Shown here: piece after piece, positions 11,413 to 22,355 of the stretch
Layout of the letters: every line of letters begins with the position of its first letter
Numbering within the stretch: the stretch's first letter is position 1
Assembly: GCA_028673005.1 (NCBI GenBank)
Contig: CM054113.1
Location: forward strand, 173,189,837-173,253,836
Length of the DNA: 64,000 nt
Origin: Tanypteryx hageni
Taxonomy: Eukaryota; Arthropoda; Insecta; Odonata; Petaluridae
Direction: 5' to 3'
Program-made: the position numbers and the translations under genes
The notes under the pieces: generated by a model
Database searches by the model: none
What the model was told of the DNA's origin: nothing
The model's input: only the letters and a program-made list of their open reading frames with translations

Positions 11413-14400
11413 CCACCATCCACCCCCTTAAATGCCTCGTATATTATTTTCGCTGCCCTTAGTAATTTCCTTCTCTCGCAAGGGAGAATGCGTGTGAGCG
11501 AGTGAAATGGATATTAAAAATAATGGAGGGATCATTTTGGGAGGTGCCCGGAGTTTATGCCCCCGACGGGTTTCTGCGGTTCTTGAATTATTCCGAGTTC
11601 TGGGGGATGCAAAGTGAAAGCAGAGGTGTAGTTGTTGTTTTTTCGCGGTCCTTTTTTCCTTGTTTTCCTGGTTAAAAAGCTGGACGGGATGGGTTTGAAC
11701 GAGTTTTTGATTGCCTTTTTTATCGCAAGGGAGTATGATGTTTCTTTGGGGTTTTTTTTATGAATGTTGTTCATCATTGCCGGTTCTAAGTTAAAAGAGT
11801 GACTCATTATGTTTTTTTTGAACAAGACAGGACTGATTAACAACTTCGGCATAGAGTATGTTACACCAGCCGTCGCGGGTGTTTCAAAGTCCATGCGTAG
11901 GCACCCGGAACAAAAAAAACCAAGTATAATTATTGGAGTCCGTTACCACTTTGTAATTTTTCGCAGACTCGGTTTTCATTCGGAATATATTTTGCATTCT
12001 TATTTCTATCACAGAAATGGTATTTTGCAGACATCCATGTTGCTAGATTTTATTTGTTTTGTTTATTTTAAAGACGGTGGAGTATGGTTGATTGAACTTA
12101 ATCCCAAATCGTTGGCTCTGGGACGAGAATTATTTCGCTCGTTTATATATGCGATGCGAAAAAAATGAAGCTTGAGACCGAATTTAATTAATTCGTATTG
12201 ATGTGAAGATCATCCGTCCAGAAAAAATCCAGTGGTATTTAATGCCTAGATACCCATTAGAGAGGACAAAAAAACTATTTTCAAGCACTAAAAAAATGAA
12301 ACAATATTTTCTGAGCGTCTGAAAGTTGTTAACCTAAATCGCACGCAGAAAGCCATCCCCGCCTCTAATGAGCTCGTGCTCTAAAATATTTCCGTTTCAT
12401 CCAAAAGGGCATCGCTGTCTCCTTCCATCCTTCCTTCGCCGTTCAGGTTACACAATTGACCGATGCAGTTCGACCACTTTCTTCCTCATGTGACCAATTG
12501 TTTTTAGAGTAACAGCAGTTGCCCTATCTACTAAATGTTATCAAATATAAGTAATGGCTACGTTTGTGATATCTTATGTTGCATTGCCACTTCGTCGAAG
12601 TTATAGTGGTCGACCAAAATTATTCATGTAAAATTGAAATAAAAAACACTGATGCATTGAATGTTCACTTGAAGTTGCGGTGGGCCGTAGAGGGTTAACT
12701 TCATCTTCCACAGGAGCGGACGGCGGTTTTCGAGACCCACAACTCTCGATTCCTGAAAATATGTTGTTAAATTTTATGGAATAAAACAGGCAATCAAATT
12801 CTTAATAATTTATTTGCATATATTCTTAAAATATAATGGATGGTCTTATAAGGTCGATTTCAGTCGCAGCTCAATGTCTTCAAGCAAAAAATAATTATTT
12901 TTTCAATAATGTCCATCATCTAAGACTGGCTTTCGCTCATTATCATTTACATTGATTGCCGTGATTATTTATTATGTATATTACCACGTCTTTGTTTTGG
13001 AACTTTTCACTTTCAATAACACGTTTTTTCCTCTCTCGCACTAATCTCCTGACTGTAAACCTCAACTATCTAGTGGCTCTAGGAACGAGGCCCTATGCGG
13101 TCGTCTAGATCGCCTGGCCCTGTATCTACCTCTGCTCCTATTCTTCATTTTGACATGAACTCAAAGGTATTATCTTTATAACACTAGGTCACTTGCCCAT
13201 CCTATCGTCCAAGTACGAAATTTATACGCCCAATCCAAACGGCGTCGGGTTTTTCGTCATTTTCTCAGAAATTAACACGAAGGACGTGTCTCGTTAGGAC
13301 GTGGGGAAGCTGCACTGGGGGTGGCCAGGACAACCCTATGTCGCTAAGGCTATAATGTTGATTTTTTTAATCCGCCGTCCCATCCACCTCCCTCCTCAAT
13401 TGAATCGGGCCAAGAGATAAAACTCCCGCCGTGCCTCTCTCTTTCCCTTTTACTATCGACCTTTCACCTAACGAAGACTAATGGGATCGGAGGATGTTTT
13501 CTCCGGGATCGATTTGGAAGGGGTTGGGGGAGGATTGGGAGGTGAAATTCCCGTGACTTTTGTTCCTCCTATCTATCTTTCTAACCAATTTCTGGACCAT
13601 TTCACTGGTCGAATTCTTCAGTCCGATTCGTGTTCTCGAAGATGACGGTAATACGTGCGTATGCGCATGCGCGCGTTTGTACGTTTCGGTTGAATCTGTC
13701 ATGTTCCTATCTCTCTTTCCGCTTGCTTTAACCTTGTCCAAAATGAGCTTTTTGCCATCTCGCTTCTAAATTTCCTTCGCTTATTTTTTTTCCTCCATCT
13801 CTGTCGCGAATTTCCATGGCTTTTCTTCGATGGCAATATGGTTCCTACCGAAGTCCCTATGCCAACCGCAGTTTTGAAAATTTGTGACTGGTTTGCCAAC
13901 CGCGATATCCGGCTCTCCGTGCGGCCATGTCTAGTTGACTAATTTTGTTAATATTAAAATTTATGTTCGGTCGGTGCTGGAGGTTCGAGGAATTTTAGTT
14001 GAGGTATTTCAAGCGTAAGATCAGGCAGACGGCGCCAGCAGTGGCTGCTCTACCATTATGTTATGAATGAAAAATACTTCTTTGTACTTAAAACGTGTTT
14101 TCTTTTGTATTTTTACTTATCCTTTTTGAAATAAAGTTTATTTTACATTATAGAACTTAAGGTACCTATGTATATCATGGATCACTCCCCAACTCTCAAT
14201 TTCCCAAAAGTCCTCGCCAACTGGAGGTTAATGCAGAAACGTTGGCGTGGGACTGCGGCGCTTATTTCCTAAGCTTTCTTTCGTTAGCTGAAGATACGCT
14301 CGCGGGATTCATGACTTATGTACAGGGTGCCCTATTAGTCCCTCTATCCTCAGATATAAAGATTGAGCAATGAAAATGAAACATATTAGGTATATTTATT

Positions 14401-16369
14401 ACTATAATATTTTTATATATTTTTTATATTTATGGTTTATATAGTCCTCAATATTATTTATAATGATCATAAACATCATTATGCGTGTCAACTAAATCAC
14501 TTTACCCCTGGGTATTGTGAGCTGAAAATGCGATATGGTGTTTTCCTTAAATCGTGCCTGTCCGGAAAAAGTGAGTCACCGCAGTTCTTTTACAATGGAG
14601 CAACGATAACAATGAACATTTGTGTCGCTAAACACAGGCTACGAAAGACTTATAATCAAACTTGGCTCGGCATCATTCTTTATGTCTGAAAACAGTGAAA
14701 CCCATACCGTATGCCATTTCACTTATTTAGGTATACACTTTAGAAGTTATTTCAGTTTTTAATGACACATTTACTGTAATTTCGTGTTACTCTTTAGTTC
14801 TGGAAACTCAGCTCCTTGTTTTTAATGTCACCGAATCTTTTTAGGCGCGTTTCGTTTCCAACATAGACGCCTATTAGCTTCGTTCTGTTCATTCATTCCG
14901 TGCGCATGTTCGTTCTCGGCTTCTACCAAACGGATTTTCGTTAAATTTGATATTAAAGACTTATGGTCAAATACAATATGAAAATGGCATAAACGGTTCA
15001 CGTAATCCAATCGGGTGACGCTTGACTGGAAGCAGTCGAACTTTCCGCCATCTCTCGTGAAATATTAGTCATATCGAAAAAGTCTTCAAATAAAATTTGT
15101 AGAACAAGCCAAACACGTTTTTTCCAGTACATATTTGTAGTAAGAATAGCCGTTTTCAAGAAAATCTAACAAAATGGATACCTAATGATAGTCAACGAAA
15201 TTAATCCTCGTAGCAAATAAGATCTGCTATAATTACGGAAATAAGTTTAATTTCTTTACGCATGCATGCAGCATTTTGTAAGCGGAAGGAAATGGATTCT
15301 CTACACCGAAGAAAAGAACGTAAACGTAAATACGTGTATAACATCTACTTAACTCAAGTGAGGTATGTTTTAAATAATTTTCGATTTTTTGATTGATTAC
15401 AACTGGTTAGAAAATAAATCGGTAAATATAAATTTAATATTTCCTTGTCATAATTTCTGATATATCGTTTTTCAGTACATATTTAGTCATTATAATAAAA
15501 TTGCGTAAATACGTTTATTAAATCACCAACTTAGTGTAGGAAAGAAATTTTTAGTGGACAGAGAGAGAGAGAAATAATCGAGTCATGGTGTTTCACTTTT
15601 TTATGATGTGCGTTCGTTCAAAGTATATCCTTTAGTTTTAAATATTCTATCACACGAAACGTGCTTTTTTGTGATACACTGTTCACTTTCCTGACTTGTT
15701 ACATAAGCAACACGCGCATTTTAACTTCATATTTCACTCCGTTATATATTTATGGGTATGCTTTTTCTCACAAAAGTTAGTTTCATTAAAAGGTGTCTCA
15801 TTTACTACATTTAATTTTTGCATCAAAAATTGTTTTTTAAATGCTTTATCTCTACTAAAATTTCGTATCCAGGGAAGAGTTGAATAACATGACATAAACA
15901 GTGAAAAGCTAACCCTTTGAACTTGCTCCGACGCCGCAGAGAAACGTTCGCTTTTTGTTTTTAATATTTCCCACACTGAGCAGAACAGATAAAAAACTTG
16001 ATAAATAATTATCGTCAAAGGAGTAATGTTTTTCGTTTTACGCGACTGTTTCTTCCTTATGAAAACTTAATTGTTAAATTTGCTTTAGCGATAATCTTAT
16101 GAATTTTGAATTGGTAAAGAACGCGAGGTTCAGAGAGAGAGAGAAAGGGAGGTTTCGCATTCTTTTTCCATTTTCAATTCTCGTTCCTCGATTTTTTATC
16201 CTTTTTTTCCTCCAAATCCGTTCGAAATGAGTTCCTTCTTTATAAAGAAAATTGCTTTCGAGCGAGGAAAACAGGAAAGATCGCTTTTTATTTTCCATCT
16301 GGCTTTCCCTTTCACCCTCCCCGAAATTACAAAAAATACCATCAGCCGGCATTTCTTCTGGAAGCACTT
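11410..16369. other. Unassigned AT-rich sequence
   Basis: No exon, RNA gene or classified repeat was found. A 119-codon open frame at 11809-12168 (plus strand) has mixed composition but matches no family I recognise; a frame of that length can arise by chance here. An alternating CG/CA/TG stretch at about 13655-13680 is the only other local oddity. Confidence 0.5.
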
Positions 16370-17010
16370 GCCTGTTCTTCCCCCCTTCCCCTCTCGAAAC
16401 TCCCTCAACCCTCTCCCCATATCTCTCCCACCCTCCCCCGCATGCCATTCATCCCCGCTCTCTGTTCTCAATCCTTCTGCCACCCCCTCTTCCTACTCCT
16501 CGTTTGTTTATCTTCCACCTTTTACCGCGGTTTGTTTTATCTTCCTTGAATTCGTATTTTTCCTCGTAGCGAATATCTGTATTTGGTCCAAATCTCTCGC
16601 TCGCACCCCCACTCTTCCACCTCTTCATCCTCTCCGTCCCTTTTTTTCTCTCTCTCTCTCTCATCTCTCCTGCCCCCATTCCTCTGTGCTTTCCTTAGCA
16701 ACCCTTCCTCCGTTTGCCCCACATTCGTCTTTGTCACCTTCGTCTTTGTCACCTTCCATGCGTTTTTTACCCAAAAAACTTCGCTTCGACCTCTTTCAAT
16801 ATCTCTTTTGTTTTTGTTCCAAGCTTTCTTTATGGAGTTTTTTTCCGTGAAATCCTTTTTCTCTTTTGCGGTTTCTATTTCTCCACCTATTTCTTTCTCC
16901 GCGTCTCTCATTAAAATCTTTCTATTTCTATGTATCCTATGTTTTCTTTGGATTTTTTGTAAATTCTATATCGGTCTCGGACATTTCTTTCTCTATTCTT
17001 ATTCGGTTGA
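16370..17010. other. Pyrimidine-rich domain on the plus strand
   Basis: Long C/T-rich sequence gives overlapping Ser/Phe/Pro-rich open frames of up to 207 codons (16227-16850). These are best explained by composition: all frames in the region stay open and none shows a conserved motif. A 15-bp direct duplication (consensus TTCGTCTTTGTCACC) lies near 16725-16755, and a short CT run near 16650-16663. Confidence 0.7.
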
Positions 17011-19248
17011 TTAGGCCAGTGGGCCCCAGATTATTTTTGCATAGAATTTCGCGGCACCCCAGCCTTAAATTGGTTTTATAATTAAATTTGTGAGTATTAT
17101 AACGATTGGAACCATTCTTTTTTTGGTACTATCGTAATACATTTATCAGATGTAATGTCATTCCTCTAATGACCTTTCAAATGTTTCAAATCGTTGAATT
17201 AGTTATTTAATAATGTTCACCGCGACGTTATTAACGATCAGTAGTCACCTCAGGTGGGAAACATTGGTTGCCATCCTTGTTTTATTCGTCGTAGTCGTTC
17301 CTTATCCCACCTCATTGTTTCCGTATTCTTTCAGTTCACTTTTTCAAATTTCTTATTATCTTCACCCATGTCCTCTCTTTCATTCCTCTGTTTTATGTTT
17401 ATTTATTTTTCTCCACTCTACTTTCTCTTTCCATTTTTATTTTGCATCGCTCCATAATTCTCCATCCTTTTTACTTTACCTTATCCCTTATTATTCCAGT
17501 TTCCTTCTTCGTTCTTTTCTTTCTCCATCTCATCCCACATCGATATATTTTTTTGTTTTTTCCTAGCCTCCACGCTTTCTCTCTATTTGCATAGCTTCGT
17601 AAAAATTCCTCATTTTTACTTTCCTCGATTTTTTTAATCTTTACGATTAAGTCCCCATAATTTGCCCGATCTTTTCTTAAAGCTCCCTTATCTGCAGCTA
17701 AAACTACCCTAAAAGAAGAAAGAATCGATCTGCCTTTCAAATGAATGCGATCAAAGGTGTTTATATTTCTTCAGATTCGAGACAGCATCCTTCAATATTT
17801 TTTTTCTATCTCATGAAATGAATTCATTTCGTCTTTCACGATCTGTTTCTCTCAACTCTGTTGTCGAATAATATATTTATCTTTCCTTGAGAGTTGATAA
17901 TCTCTCGGGTGTATTTCGGATAAAGGATTTCATAGTGAGGAGAAGCATGTGGAGAAGTTTCTCGATCATCATTCACCGAGGAACTTTTAAAATATTTCTT
18001 TTTGCTACAGCTGTTCGTTGACGTTTTTGGGATGGTCTAAATTCTCTGTGCGATTGGACTTTTTTTTACCTTTTTTAGGAATTTTTTCCCTCGCTGTTCG
18101 TTATATTTGCGTTGCCGTTAATTAACTTTAATAATGGATTCGCACGGATAAAAATCTGAGTTTTATGAGATAGATTGCGGTTAACCATTGTTTCCTCCTT
18201 GTAGCAAGTTTACGTTGCAGGTTGAATACGCCAAATACTTTGGATCAAAAGCAATTACTGAAACTTATATACAACTTGTCTGAAATTATCGTATATTTTT
18301 CTCCAATTTTTCGTTTTGTTTTAAATGTACGAAAAGTGGTCATTTTTTATGTGAAAGTTTATTATTCCTACCATTATGCCATGCCATCTTTTTTAAGTCA
18401 ATGAAAAATAAATGCCTTTCATAAAGAGCGAGAAATTTATATAGATCCTTAAAGTGAAAGATCCTGATCCTCTTTCTTACCACGGAAGGATTTGTCTCAG
18501 CTTTTCTAGTATTTCTTTTTATATCTGATACAACAGTACGGGGCATGGATCACCCGAAAATTACTTTGCCATCCGAAATGTAGAATTTTTCATTTAAATT
18601 TTATTTATTGAGAGTGTCACAGCATTCCTTATATGGCATTATTGTCATTTTACTGGAATTTTTCATCGCAGAGCCGAAATAAGTTGTCCGCCCGTATGAA
18701 AAAAGACGGGAGCATCTGCAGCGCTTGTCATTTGTCTTTAACGTGGCAGATTCCTTTTCCGATCATGTATCTTTTATTTACGCCCCGTGACCCCTTTCCT
18801 CACTCTCCGTCACCTCATTCCGTCACTTTTTCCCGTTCGTTTCACTTCCCTTCTCCGAAGAAGGCGATGCACGCTTGTCTTCTTCCTCTTTATAGTATCT
18901 CTTCGGTTGACACCGCTGGGACATGGGTTGTCACTCGGACGTATTCTTAGAGAAATAGCAATATTGCAGGATAAAGGAAAAGTGTAGCTTGAGTTACCAG
19001 AAGATGTACATCGTACTGTATGCGAGTCTTGAGAGTGTACGGTATAGAGCGTCGATTATACGAACTAATTGTGGACAGACCTAGTTCGAATTATCGATAA
19101 TCGTGATGGAAACGACCGATAAATGAAATTGATTTACATGCTGTGGTATATTTTTACCTGTTTTAGTGAACGGAAAATTAAATGTTAGTGAAGTTTGCAC
19201 GCGTATGCAGGACATGAAGATTTCTGAAAAAGTAGGAGAAAAACTATG
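17011..19248. other. Unassigned sequence
   Basis: No gene was recognised. Positions 17017-17060 hold GTGGGCCCCAGA and CGCGGCACCCC motifs of a kind seen near the ends of some hAT-like repeats, but no partner end or target duplication was found. Positions 17300-17560 are pyrimidine-rich. Confidence 0.45.
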
Positions 19249-19318
19249 CCTTGACCAGGAATCGAGCACACGTCTTTCACTTGCCGGGCAGATATTCTTA
19301 TCACCGAATTACCGAGAC
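19249..19318 (-). repeat. tRNA-like SINE head (minus strand)
   Basis: Read on the minus strand, the stretch has a tRNA-like layout. A TAATTCGGTGATAAG segment sits in the A-box position, CTGCCCGGCAAG in the anticodon-arm position, and GTGCTCGATTCCTGG matches the RNA polymerase III B-box consensus GGTTCGANTCC with small changes. The acceptor stem does not pair well, so this is not an intact tRNA gene. It is most simply an old tRNA-derived SINE head. The body and tail toward 19100 were not delimited. Confidence 0.6.
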
Positions 19319-19599
19319 AAACTAATTCTCCCGCTTCAGAATCGGGTATTTCTCGCGCTGAGGTCAAGCCAAGCAAGCTGGTATCAACTTCCCTTAAACT
19401 TATGTTCTCAATGAGGAACGCCCAAAGAAAACGGAATGAGACGTTTAGCCGCCTTCGTTAATGAATTTTTCGTGTAATGGGACGAATAGGCTGAATCGAT
19501 GTCAAGGATATATAGAATCTTCACGTAAATACATTACGTGTTTGGGATTTGGTGCCTGAAATATCCAGCAGAAGTGTATATTGCAACTTGAAACATTTG

Positions 19600-20096
19600 T
19601 TTTCGTGATTCCGGAATAGATTAGCTCAACCAGTTTCAACTAAATTTGTTAAATATAATCTTCTAACAATTATATGAATAAATGTTATATTAGGACCGCA
19701 TCGAGGCAGCAGGGATGCCACTACTGCAAATTATTTTTTTTCTGTTTTCATGAATTTATTTAGGGACTGGCCAAACCGATGCCAAAGAAATTTTGTATGA
19801 AGGGGGTGTGCAACACATTAAAACGAAATCAAGACGTGTTTTATAGATATAAAATTCTTGACTGCACATAAAAGGAATAATAAAATTCTTTACACATATT
19901 TGTGTTTAACTTTTCGCGTAACTTTTAGCGATATTCCATATTTATAGTTTATACATATATTCAAAACCATAACAGCATATTTGTTTCAGATCAGACATAC
20001 GGGTGCGCCATAATATCAAATTAAACTCTTTAAGTAATGACGGTATTGAACGGAATTGGATTCTACGCATTCTCGTTTAAAGCAATTAATTTTATT
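19600..20096 (+). repeat. Partial copy of the ~145-bp monomer repeat family
   Basis: This carries about three degenerate monomers of the family found complete at 58.7-60.8 kb. Each monomer contains a 'CAACCNGTTTCAAC-AAATTTG' segment followed by a 'GCAGGGNTGCCAC' segment; examples here lie near 19630-19655 and 19707-19722. The left part appears worn, and a fresh unit start follows directly at 20097, so the locus is arranged head to tail like the 59-kb locus. Confidence 0.75.
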
Positions 20097-20975
20097 AGTA
20101 CTTTTCGTCATTGCTGAAAAGCAGTATTATCTTCGTGATGTCCGTACGTACGCATATATCAGGAAAGAATTGGCTGAGCCGATTTCAACCAAATTTGCTG
20201 CATAAAATACATAAACTAATGACCAAAATGCCATGGTTGGGCCGAATCGACTAAGCATGGGTGCCACAGTTGCAAAGTTAAACATTTCGGTAATTATGAA
20301 TTTGGAAAGAATTGGCTTAACCGATTACAAAGAATTTTTTTTGAAAGAGGCATGCAACATAATATAACAAAATAAATATTTTTTGTATAGATATAGAGAG
20401 CAGGGCTGCCACAATAAAAGGAATAAATAAATTTCTTTTTACACGTATTTGTGTTGAACTTTCCGCATCAGTTTTAACCAAATTTAACACTTCAAATAAA
20501 AACATGTACAAAACCATATTAGTATATTTAAACTGAATCAGCCAAACAAGAGTGCTACAATTACAAATTAAATTCTTACAGTATTTAGGATTTGGAAGTG
20601 ATTGGCAGAACGGATTTCAATTACATTTTGTATATAAGATTAGTACTACATAACATAATGAAATCAAGATGTATAAAGCGGAGCTAAAGAGCAGGGCTGC
20701 CACGATAAAAAATTAAATAATATTTCCTTTACACATTTTTGGAGAATTGACCTCATGGATTTTAACCCATTATGGTATATGTATTCTTCATATAAATAAA
20801 TAACCACAATATCATATTTTAACCGGATTAACTAAATTGGGATACCTCAATATCAAAGTTAAAATATTTCTGTAACTATGAATTTGGAAGGTATTGGCTG
20901 AACGGCTCTTAAAGAAATTTCGTTTGTAGGGCGAGTATAAAATGGAAAAACGAAATGAATTTGTTTAAATAAATT
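20097..20975 (+). repeat. ~1-kb unit of the nested monomer repeat, 3' end missing
   Basis: The unit opens with an imperfect palindrome (ACTTTTC, spacer, GAAAAGCAG), then ATCTTCGTGATGTCCG and CGCATATATCAGG, as do the units at 58741 and 59734. Monomers of about 145 bp follow. The 'GGG-TGCCACA' landmarks lie near 20260, 20402, 20545 and 20692, with a more diverged one near 20838. Similarity fades near 20975, before the CACGGG-AAA-CCCGTG hairpin that ends the units at 59.7 and 60.75 kb. Confidence 0.85.
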
Positions 20976-21963
20976 ATCTACATGACGAAATTTCCTTGCC
21001 TTGTTCATTTTTAGATATCTTTATTAGCATAATAAAGTGAATAATAATTAACGTGTGTATGCATATGCAAGTGACGATAAATTGCTAGTAAATGCCTTTA
21101 AGCTGAAGTTGAATTGCTTTACATATCGGCGAAATTTCACTTTATGTTGGCAACAGTCACGATATTGGAAATAAAATAGGGAGGTGTGGCTGATATGAGG
21201 GAGAATACGGGAGATCGAGAACGGTAAAAGTGTCTTATTTGAACGGTGCTGAGGTTTTCGGAAAAAAGGGGAACGCTCGAGGCAAACATATGAAAGAGAA
21301 AGAGAGATGGGGGTACATGTGACAGGAGGACACTGTGAGAAATGCGATTGGAGAATTTCCCAAGTTGAGTTTACAGTCACCTATAGACACGTTAGAAAAA
21401 GAAGATGGCGATGTCACTCTCACTGCGATAAATTCTATACAGACAAAATATCGACCAAGCCTTCCGGTTTACATCAAGTAAATGAAATAGATCACTCCCA
21501 AACTGATTGATTGAACGACGGCCCAACAAAGAAATACTCTCTGGCATTGCATTAGAACAAAGGAATGGTTAATTATTTCAGATGGTGACCGCTTATTTGT
21601 TGCAATCGTTCCTTATACAGAAGCTGGCCGTATCATCAGTTCCTCGCCATTAGCAGAGCGGAAATTTTGTTAAACGATCTCTTCTGATAGCCTACAGGAA
21701 ATAAAAGCTCGAAATATCTTAAAGCCTACCTCAACTTTAGTTTTCTGACTGGCTAGGAACAGAACATTTTATTCTAATATTTAACGACGAGTTATATTTA
21801 ATCGACAAAATGGAGACGGGAGACAAGATGTGAACAGGAAGATAAAATATCCCAAGAAAATGAGCCATACAAATATTTGGAAAAAACGCTCGAAGGGACG
21901 AAGGGAATCCACTTGGGAAGGCTCAAATTTGTGGAAAGATTCCACGATAGAAATAAAAACAAT
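20976..21963. other. Unassigned sequence
   Basis: No gene, RNA gene or repeat family was recognised between the nested repeat and the hairpin at 21964. Confidence 0.55.
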
Positions 21964-22012
21964 TATTGTAATTTCCACTGAACAAGTTCAGAGTTCAGTG
22001 GAAATTACAATA
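21964..22012. repeat. Perfect 20-bp inverted repeat with 9-nt loop
   Basis: The left arm at 21964-21983 (ATTGTAATTTCCACTGAAC with one extra outer base pair) is exactly complementary to the right arm at 21993-22012. The loop is 9 nt (21984-21992). A transcript of either strand would form a stable 49-nt hairpin. The stem is short for a typical animal microRNA precursor, and no transposon ends are visible around it. Confidence 0.9.
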
Positions 22013-22228
22013 GGTGCTTACAAACTTGGGTTACAACAAAGAATAACTACTGAGACTTCTCGCAATGAAAAATAATTTTCAATGTGAAAGTTTTTATGAG
22101 TTTTATTGAAAATAATTTGTATATGCAATCAATGTATTACTCATAATTTTATATAATAATAACTTCTCAATTGCTAGTTGATTTTGAAACATTAAATAGA
22201 AATTGTAATCTAAGATACGTAAATAATT

Positions 22229-22355
22229 CATCTGACGAAAAGTCCCAGGTACGAATGATTTTATGTGACAAAATGATGCAGTTAACAATTTGTCTACGTG
22301 TCGAAAAGTCGCAGTTACCAATTTGTGTGACAGATAGTCGCAATTAACAATTTGT
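22229..22355 (+). repeat. Degenerate ~30-bp tandem repeat, about four units
   Basis: Four adjacent units share the pattern TGTGACAAAA-GTCGCAGTTAACAATTTGT. The last three each end in AATTTGT, and unit length varies from 29 to 33 bp. The first unit is the most diverged. Confidence 0.75.

Noticed and set aside
11809..12168. 119-codon plus-strand open frame
   Set aside because: No family resemblance; residue composition fits AT-rich random sequence.
16227..16850. 207-codon plus-strand open frame
   Set aside because: Pyrimidine-tract translation; neighbouring frames are equally open and no motif is recognisable.
17017..17060. hAT-like GC-rich motif (GTGGGCCCC, GCGGCACCCC)
   Set aside because: No second end and no 8-bp duplication; too short to call an element.
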